DNA of 34,780 nt from an uncultured Ruminococcus sp. (lineage in GTDB: Bacteria; Bacillota; Clostridia; Oscillospirales; Acutalibacteraceae), in NCBI GenBank assembly GCA_905233145.1, contig CAJODI010000004.1, positions 1-34,780 on the forward strand, read 5' to 3'. Under the pieces are notes generated by a model. The model saw only the letters and a list, made by a program, of their open reading frames with translations, was not told where the DNA came from and did not search any database. Position 1 is the stretch's first letter; every line of letters starts with the position of its first letter. Positions 28,888 to 34,780 of the stretch are shown here, one piece after another. A program made the position numbers and the translations under genes.

Positions 28888-31800
28888 TAAACCACCGCGA
28901 CGTTTTTTTCTCCGAGCTGGTATTTCAGCTCCTTTATCATCACGTCGTTGAGCGACACCCACATTGTTGCAGGGGCTTTGACCTTTCGGTTGGTATTGGT
29001 CAGGTAAAAAATAACAGGCGTTTTTCCGTCAAATATATCGAGCACACGCTTTGCGCGGCGGTAGAGGTCGGTTTCAAGGTCGTCGATCCTCAGGCACAGA
29101 GCCGAGGGCGCGGCACTGCGGCGCGGATTGCTGTTTTCGTATCGCTTTGTCTGAGCCGAGACCGCCGAACGCGCCGCCAAAGCCTCGAGCCTGCGCGTGT
29201 CCATCTGAGCGACCTCGTCGTTTGAGCGCGCTTTTTCGACAGAATCGCAAATAAGCTTGGGCTCCTCCTCGTCCTTAAAGTTCAGCGAGCCGCGAAGCAC
29301 AACCACACCGGCTTCGGTGAGGTTTATAGCGTATCTGTCATAAATGTTGGGAAACACCACGACCTCCATTGCGCCGAAGCGATCCTCAACGTTAATAAAC
29401 GCCATTAGCTTGTTGTTTTTGGTAAGCTGAGTTTTGATTTTGGTTATAACGCAAACCAGAGTAACCTTTTTTCCGTCAAAAAACGCTCCGCCGCGGTTTG
29501 AGAGGATATCGCCGATATTGTCCGACCTGACAAGCTCGGAAAACCTTGAATATTCGTCCATAGGGTGACCGCTGAGATACATTCCGGCGATCTCGTTTTC
29601 CATGAACAGCAGATCCTCGCGCGAAAACTCCGGCATATCGGGTATCTCCGGCTCGGGAGCCTCTGCCGCCGGAACGTCGCCGTCCATTTCAAAAATATTA
29701 ATCTGTCCCCTTATGTTGCGCCTTGCCTCATATTCAAGGTCGTCGATCACTGTCTTGCACACCGTCAAAAGCTGTCGGCGGTTCGCGCCCAAGCCGTCGA
29801 ACGCGCCGCATTTTATCAGGCTTTCGATCGCGCGGATGTTCATGTTTTTGCCGTAAAGCCGCTTGCAAAAATCGTAGAACGACTTGTAGAGCCCCAGGCT
29901 TCTTTCGCTGATTATGCTGTCAATAAACTGCCTGCCCAGATTTTTGATCGCCAAAAGTCCGTAGCGGATATTGCTGCCGCTCACGGCAAAGTCAAAGCTG
30001 CTTTCGTTTACGCTCGGAGGCAGCACGCCGATCCCCATGCGCCGGCACTCGGCAATATATCCGGCGAGCTTGTTTTGGTTGTCGAGCACGCTTGACAGCA
30101 GCGCGGACATGTATTCTCCCGGATAGTGACATTTGAGCCAAGCGGTTTTGTAAGAAATATTCGCGTATGCCGCCGCGTGAGACTTGTTGAAAGCGTAGCG
30201 CGCAAAGTTTTCCATTTCGTCATAGATTTGGTTCGCGGTCTTTTCGTCAACTCCGCGCCTGAGACAGCCGTCAACAGTCACGTTTCCGTCATCGTCGGTC
30301 AAGCCGTGAATAAAAATTTCGCGCTCGCGCTCCATAACATCATGCTTCTTTTTGCTCATTGCCCTGCGGACAATATCAGCCCTGCCTAAGCTGTAGCCCG
30401 CAAGCGTGCGCAAAATCTGCATTACCTGCTCCTGATAAACCAAACAGCCGTAGGTCACGTTAAGAATGCTTTCCAAGAGCGGATGCTTGTAGCGAATGTG
30501 CGAGGGATTGTGGCGGCAGTCGATATAGGTCGGGATGCTTCCGCTGTCCATAGGTCCGGGGCGGTAAAGCGAGGTCACGGCGATAAGGTCCTCTATGCAG
30601 TCGGGCTTTAGGCGCATGAGAACGTTTTTCATGCCCTGGCTCTCAAACTGAAATACGCCGTCGGTGTGCCCCTTGGACATCATTTCAAAAACTCTTGGGT
30701 CGCGCTCGTCAATATTTTTCGGGTCATATCCGGGGTTTTTGAGCCTGATAAGCCGCTCGGCGTCGTGGATAACGGTGAGGTTTCTCAGCCCGAGAAAATC
30801 CATTTTGAGCAGTCCCAGCTCCTCGAGCGTGGTCATTGAAAACTGAGTTACAACGTTGTCGTCGTTTTTGGAGAGCGGAACGTAATCCGAAACCGGCTTG
30901 TCGGTGATTACGACTCCGGCGGCGTGCATTGTCGCGTGGCGCGGCATACCCTCGATGCTCATGGCAACGTCGAGCAGCCGCCTTGTGGTTTCGTCGTCGG
31001 AATAGCGATTTTTGAGCTCGGTGCTGATTTCAAGTGCCTTTGAAATAGTCATATTAAGCTCCATCGGAACGAGCTTCGCGATCACGTCAACCTGAGCGTA
31101 GGGTATCGCCAGCGCCCTGCCAACGTCGCGGATCGCGCCCCTGGCAGCCATTGTGCCAAAGGAAATTATCTGCGCTACCCTGTCCTCGCCGTATTTGCGC
31201 ACAACATAGTCGATAACCTCGCCGCGGCGTTTTTTGCAAAAATCAATATCAAAATCCGGCATACTTACGCGCTCGGGATTGAGAAAGCGTTCAAAAAGCA
31301 AATTGTATTTTATAGGGTCTATATCCGTGATGCCGATGCAGTAGGCGCACAGCGAGCCCGCGCCCGAGCCTCTGCCGGGTCCCACCGGGATATCGTTGGC
31401 TTTTGCGTACTGAACAAAGTCGTTTACGATCAGATAGTAGTCCACAAAGCCCATTTTTGAGATCGTATCAAGCTCATATTCAAGACGGTCTTTAAGGCTT
31501 TGAGGAGGATTTTCTCCGTAGCGGCGGTAAAGTCCGCTGTAGCAGCTTTCTTTAAAAAATTCCGCGTGATCGCGGTTATCCGGCACCTCAAAGCGCGGAA
31601 GCTTGCGAACGCCGAATTCAAATTCCACAGAGCACCTTTCGGCGATTTTCGCCGTATTGTCGACTGCCTGAGGATAAGCGCTGAAAACCGCGCGCATTTC
31701 TTCTTCGGTTTTCAGGTAAAACTCGTCGGTCTGAAACTCCATTCGGTTTTCGTCCTCAACGGTTGAGTTGGTCTGAATACAAAGCAGGATCCCGTGGGTG

Positions 31801-32453
31801 GAGCTGTCGTCTTTTTCGATATAATGGCAGTCGTTGGTGGCAACCAAGCCCACGCCGATTTCCTGCGAGAGCCTTGCAAGCTCGGGGATTATTCTCTTTT
31901 GCTCGGAAATTCCGTGATCCTGAAGCTCAATAAAAAAATTATCCCTGCCGAACAAATCGCGGTAATACTCCGCCCTTTTTTTTGCGCCGGTATAGTCGCG
32001 GTTCAAAAGCAGCTGAGGAATTTCTCCGGCAAGACAGGCTGAAAGACAAATCAAGCCCTCGTGATATTGCTCCAAAAGCTCGTCGTCGATCCTCGGCTTT
32101 GAATAAAACCCTTCGGTAAAGCCCTTTGATACCAGCTTGATCAGGTTTTGATAGCCGGTGTTATTCTCGCACAGCAAGACCATATGATAATAACGCCCGT
32201 AGCCGGTTGTTTTGTCAAAACGCGAGCCGGGCGCGACATAGACCTCGCAGCCTATGATCGGCTTAATGCCCTCTTTTTTGCAGGCACGGTAAAAATCAAC
32301 CACGCCGTACATAACGCCGTGGTCGGTGATCGCAAGGGAAGTCATCCCCTTTTGCGCTGCGGCTGCGGCTATTTTTGAGATTCTGCACGCGCCGTCAAGC
32401 AAGCTGTATTCCGTATGAACGTGTAAATGTGTAAATGCCAAACCGATCGCCAT
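28884..32453 (-). CDS. dnaE: DNA polymerase III subunit alpha
   Basis: This replicative DNA polymerase of the DnaE1 type has 1189 aa. The N-terminal PHP domain (THLHVHTEYSLLDG) is followed by VPFDIDFC-like catalytic residues in MPDFDIDFC (about 398-405), the GPGRGSGAGSLCAY palm motif, a helix-hairpin-helix region (LPPSVNESSFDF and on) and an OB-fold region near 980-1060 (VCVITKIKTQLTKNNKLMAFINVEDRFG). The C-terminal segment ends EKNVAVVY. The start is ATG 32453 with AAAGG very close upstream; a TTG 12 bp inside is an alternative. It follows xseA on the same strand with a 77-bp gap. Confidence 0.97.
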   Translation of the reverse strand: MAIGLAFTHLHVHTEYSLLDGACRISKIAAAAAQKGMTSLAITDHGVMYGVVDFYRACKKEGIKPIIGCEVYVAPGSRFDKTTGYGRYYHMVLLCENNTGYQNLIKLVSKGFTEGFYSKPRIDDELLEQYHEGLICLSACLAGEIPQLLLNRDYTGAKKRAEYYRDLFGRDNFFIELQDHGISEQKRIIPELARLSQEIGVGLVATNDCHYIEKDDSSTHGILLCIQTNSTVEDENRMEFQTDEFYLKTEEEMRAVFSAYPQAVDNTAKIAERCSVEFEFGVRKLPRFEVPDNRDHAEFFKESCYSGLYRRYGENPPQSLKDRLEYELDTISKMGFVDYYLIVNDFVQYAKANDIPVGPGRGSGAGSLCAYCIGITDIDPIKYNLLFERFLNPERVSMPDFDIDFCKKRRGEVIDYVVRKYGEDRVAQIISFGTMAARGAIRDVGRALAIPYAQVDVIAKLVPMELNMTISKALEISTELKNRYSDDETTRRLLDVAMSIEGMPRHATMHAAGVVITDKPVSDYVPLSKNDDNVVTQFSMTTLEELGLLKMDFLGLRNLTVIHDAERLIRLKNPGYDPKNIDERDPRVFEMMSKGHTDGVFQFESQGMKNVLMRLKPDCIEDLIAVTSLYRPGPMDSGSIPTYIDCRHNPSHIRYKHPLLESILNVTYGCLVYQEQVMQILRTLAGYSLGRADIVRRAMSKKKHDVMEREREIFIHGLTDDDGNVTVDGCLRRGVDEKTANQIYDEMENFARYAFNKSHAAAYANISYKTAWLKCHYPGEYMSALLSSVLDNQNKLAGYIAECRRMGIGVLPPSVNESSFDFAVSGSNIRYGLLAIKNLGRQFIDSIISERSLGLYKSFYDFCKRLYGKNMNIRAIESLIKCGAFDGLGANRRQLLTVCKTVIDDLEYEARRNIRGQINIFEMDGDVPAAEAPEPEIPDMPEFSREDLLFMENEIAGMYLSGHPMDEYSRFSELVRSDNIGDILSNRGGAFFDGKKVTLVCVITKIKTQLTKNNKLMAFINVEDRFGAMEVVVFPNIYDRYAINLTEAGVVVLRGSLNFKDEEEPKLICDSVEKARSNDEVAQMDTRRLEALAARSAVSAQTKRYENSNPRRSAAPSALCLRIDDLETDLYRRAKRVLDIFDGKTPVIFYLTNTNRKVKAPATMWVSLNDVMIKELKYQLGEKNVAVVY

Positions 32454-32460
32454 AGCCTTT

Positions 32461-32510
32461 CAGCCCACACACAGTCTTTTACACTACAACCTTACCGTGG
32501 GCTGGTAAGG
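32461..32510 (-). other. Alternative hairpins between xseA and dnaE
   Basis: CAGCCCAC (32461-32468) with GTGGGCTG (32497-32504), and CCTTACC (32490-32496) with GGTAAGG (32504-32510), cannot form fully together because they share the GTGGGCTG region. It might be an attenuator or mRNA-processing site between the two genes. No U-tract follows. Confidence 0.35.
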
Positions 32511-32530
32511 CGTAAATGACAATATAATAC

Positions 32531-33745
32531 TTATTCTCCTGCCGCGGTTGCCCTTAGCTCTCCGTCCGAAAGCCGCAGCGTAAAGTCGTCGCCCGGCTTT
32601 AGCTGAGTTATCGAGCTGATTATTTCTCCGTCCTTTTCGGCGATCGAATATCCTCTGGAAAGCACCGCGATCGGATTTAGCTCCTCAAGCTTTGACGCCA
32701 GTGCCTTGAGCGCGCCGGATTTTGAATAGACGGTCTGCGACATAAGCTTGTCCGTCACCGCAGCGATAGTCGCATAACGCTCGGCATACCGGGCGATTTT
32801 TTCCTGCGGAGAGGCAACGGAAAGCCTGCGCCTTAAATTCAAATTTAGATTTGCCGCCGCTCTGAGCTTTGAGTCCATCGCATATCTCACATAACGCAGC
32901 TGAGATTCATAATAAGACATCAGCTCGCTTTTGTCCGGCACAGCAAGCTCCGCCGCTGCCGACGGAGTAGGCGCGCGCATATCGGAAACAAAATCACAGA
33001 TCGTAAAGTCGGTTTCGTGACCGACAGCCGAAATAACCGGAATCGGGCAATCATAAATAGCATAGGCAAGCTCCTCGCTGTTGAAAGCCCAAAGATCCTC
33101 TGCCGAGCCGCCTCCTCTGCCGATAATAATAACGTCGCAAAGCCTGTATTTGCCGAGCCGCTTTACCGCGCTGACAAGCTGAGCCGGCGCGTCCTCGCCC
33201 TGGACAAGCACCGGACACATAACGATATCAACGCCGGGAAATCTGCGGAACAATATGTTTCGGATATCCTGAACCGCAGCGCCGGTGGGAGACGTGATCA
33301 CGCCGACGGTTTTTGGGAATTTCGGAAGCGGTTTTTTGCGGCTCTGCTCAAACAGGCCCTTTGCGGCAAGCGAGTTTTTGAGCTGCTCAAACGCTATCGC
33401 GAGCTCGCCCACACCGTCGGGCTGCATGGCTTCGATATAGAGCTGATAATGCCCCGAGGGTTCGTAAACGCCGACATGCCCCCGACAGATGACCTTCATT
33501 CCGTTTGCCGGACGAAAGCGCAGCCTTCGGGCGTTGCCGGCAAACATAACGGCGTTTATCACCGAGCGTTCGTCCTTGAGAGAAAGATAAATATGTCCGC
33601 TGCTGTAGTGGTCCTTAAGATTTGATATCTCGCCGGTCATAAAAACAGTGCTGAGATGAGGGTCGTTGTCGAGCAGCGACTTGATATAAAAATTGATCTG
33701 AGAAACCGAGTAGACCCTCGGTTTATTAAAGGCAGGTGTGTACAT
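32531..33745 (-). CDS. xseA: Exodeoxyribonuclease VII large subunit
   Basis: XseA with XseB degrades single-stranded DNA from both ends. The 404-aa product has an N-terminal OB-fold (VYSVSQINFYIKSLLDND...FMTGEISNLKDHYSSGHIYLSLKD). The catalytic region has VGVITSPTGAAVQDI, GRGGGSAEDLWAFN and GHETDFTICDFVSDMRAPTPSAAAE. A coiled-coil tail runs from about 280 to 370, ending in LSRGYSI. No xseB lies in the 77 bp before dnaE. Its start overlaps the stop of the Kae1-like gene by 20 nt. Confidence 0.96.
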   Translation of the reverse strand: MYTPAFNKPRVYSVSQINFYIKSLLDNDPHLSTVFMTGEISNLKDHYSSGHIYLSLKDERSVINAVMFAGNARRLRFRPANGMKVICRGHVGVYEPSGHYQLYIEAMQPDGVGELAIAFEQLKNSLAAKGLFEQSRKKPLPKFPKTVGVITSPTGAAVQDIRNILFRRFPGVDIVMCPVLVQGEDAPAQLVSAVKRLGKYRLCDVIIIGRGGGSAEDLWAFNSEELAYAIYDCPIPVISAVGHETDFTICDFVSDMRAPTPSAAAELAVPDKSELMSYYESQLRYVRYAMDSKLRAAANLNLNLRRRLSVASPQEKIARYAERYATIAAVTDKLMSQTVYSKSGALKALASKLEELNPIAVLSRGYSIAEKDGEIISSITQLKPGDDFTLRLSDGELRATAAGE

Positions 33746-34780
33746 TTTTGAATTTCCTGTAGGTTAAATACGCGACGCCCGCGGCGTTGTCAGAGGAAAA
33801 CGCCGGAGAAGCGAACACCGCGTCGTATTTTTCTTTAAACGAATTTTGAATTATAGAGTCGGACATAACTCCGCCGGCATAAACCAGCGGAAGCCTGCCG
33901 TATTTTTCAATCAGCCTGTCCGTCATATTTTCAAGCGTTGCCCTGATGTATTCAATACAAAAGGCGGCGACATATTCGGGCGGCTTTTGCTCGTCAATAA
34001 GCCTGCGGCAAAGGTTTTCAACACCGCTGAGACAGCAGTCGCAGCCCTTGAGCGTAGGCTTGGTTTTGATTTTTTCGTTGCAGCTGAGCGCGAGTCTTTC
34101 GAGCTCGATCCCACAAGGAAAACTCAGACCGAGCATAAGCCCCACTCTGTCTATTGCCTGACCTGCGTTTAGGTCCAGAGTTTTTGCCGCGGGCTCAACC
34201 GAAAAGCCGTCGCCGCAGCCCTTGGCGCGCACAGCCTCGGTCGTGCCTCCGCTGACGTGAAAGGCAAGAAATTCCTCCGAAAACAAATCGGCTCTGCCCG
34301 AATCAAAAAGCGCGGCGGAGATATGCCCCTCCTGGTGAGAAAAGGTGAATAGCCTGCGCTTTAGAGCGGAGGATATAATTTTTGCCGTGTTCTCTCCGAC
34401 AGTAAAACACGGCATATAAGAGCCTTCGACCGGGCGCGGTCTTGAGGACGCGCCGACGGCGGCGATTTTTGAGGTATCAACGTCTTTTACAAGCTTTGAA
34501 AACAGCTCGTGGAGCTGAGCGGTATGATGAAATACCGCGTCGCTTTGGCGAAGTCCAAGCTGCCCTGCCTTTACGGGGTATTCCTCTGGTGAAGGACGGA
34601 GTTCCATTTCCCATGACTGATGCTCATATTGCCATGCTTTCACCCTGCTGGCAATGGGCTCCATGAAGCTACTCAAGTGTCTGTAAGCAGCTGACCATCC
34701 GTCGGGGAAAGTCACCGTGAGCACCAAGCCGGAACTGCTGTTGACCTGTATGCGAGAGATGTAGCCATCGGCAATGGCAC
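33726..34780 (-). CDS. Kae1/TsaD-like (M22) protein with an M23-peptidase-like N-terminal segment; partial, probably chimeric
   Basis: The frame is open to the window edge. From about LGLRQSDAVFHHTAQLHELF onward (upstream end near plus-strand 34570) it is a Kae1-like ASKHA-fold protein common in Clostridia, with the metal motif H-x3-H in FSHQEGHISAAL, FHVSGGTTEAV and VYAGGVMSDS. It lacks the N-terminal strands expected of the family (a GIDTSNYTTS-like start). In their place are ~70 codons (ADGYISRIQVNSSSGLVLTV, YRHLSSFMEPIA, WQYEHQSWEMELRPSPEEY) that look like the metallopeptidase M23 domain of Bacteroidetes-type proteins. The switch falls at VKAGQLG, where both families have a V-K-x-G-Q/E pattern. 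An assembly chimera is the most likely cause. The true 5' end of the Kae1-like gene is therefore missing. Confidence 0.75.
   Translation of the reverse strand, partial: AIADGYISRIQVNSSSGLVLTVTFPDGWSAAYRHLSSFMEPIASRVKAWQYEHQSWEMELRPSPEEYPVKAGQLGLRQSDAVFHHTAQLHELFSKLVKDVDTSKIAAVGASSRPRPVEGSYMPCFTVGENTAKIISSALKRRLFTFSHQEGHISAALFDSGRADLFSEEFLAFHVSGGTTEAVRAKGCGDGFSVEPAAKTLDLNAGQAIDRVGLMLGLSFPCGIELERLALSCNEKIKTKPTLKGCDCCLSGVENLCRRLIDEQKPPEYVAAFCIEYIRATLENMTDRLIEKYGRLPLVYAGGVMSDSIIQNSFKEKYDAVFASPAFSSDNAAGVAYLTYRKFKNVHTCL

Noticed and set aside
29565-30095. Long plus-strand frames opposite dnaE (also 28842-29225 and 33017-33625 opposite xseA)
   Set aside because: They are shadows of well-supported essential genes and have no RBS or family resemblance.

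Overview
The window looks like one end of a metagenome-assembled contig from an anaerobic, spore-forming Clostridia bacterium, probably close to Ruminococcus/Oscillospiraceae (inferred from gene content and protein style, not from a marker search). The evidence is a forespore sigma factor (sigG), the oxygen-sensitive ribonucleotide reductase pair nrdD-nrdG, acetate kinase, an ECF-type biotin transporter component, and many consensus TTGACA/TATAAT promoters and U-tract terminators. No rRNA, tRNA or CRISPR array was seen.

Layout. 1-1020: a type III toxin-antitoxin locus. A consensus promoter drives a short RNA with 2.75 tandem 35-nt repeats, then a terminator, then a ToxN/AbiQ-like endoribonuclease gene. 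1090-4500: a HAD-fold protein with a destroyed catalytic motif, an O-antigen-ligase-like membrane protein and a PAP2 phosphatase. 4497-6150: sigG between two ~320-350 bp inverted copies of a MITE-like element. 6420-13180: glycogen branching enzyme with a histone-H1-like tail, a secreted coiled-coil protein, tmcAL and ackA. 13400-16850: small membrane proteins, bioY behind a possible BirA operator, a DUF896 protein and an AGCS amino-acid symporter. 16870-17700: an MNT-HEPN (type VII-like) pair upstream of the symporter in the same direction. 17700-19920: cyclase, phosphoglycolate-phosphatase-like HAD and queH, then a four-unit hairpin array. 19960-22450: an XRE/membrane-protein pair with palindromic operators on its promoter, tcdA, a Crh-like HPr paralogue lacking the catalytic His, and a Crp/Fnr regulator with its own candidate operator. 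22490-27720: direct repeats, nrdDG, an amidohydrolase and an unknown 334-aa protein. 27840-28740: a DUF3990 (ADP-ribosyltransferase-like) gene with a partner. 28884-34780: dnaE, xseA and a Kae1-like gene on the minus strand. The Kae1-like gene's 5' end is replaced by M23-peptidase coding sequence, most likely an assembly chimera.

Common themes. Three distinct toxin-antitoxin-type modules lie within 28 kb. Four genes concern tRNA modification (tmcAL, queH, tcdA, and possibly the Kae1-like gene). A family of palindromic elements with TAAGGCAAYACCGCAYAATTC-type ends occurs at least six times between genes. It supplies the stop codon of the PAP2 and dnaE genes and the last ~25 codons of tmcAL.

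The most striking system is the ToxIN-type locus at 222-1017. Its architecture is complete: promoter, 35-nt repeat RNA, terminator, toxin.
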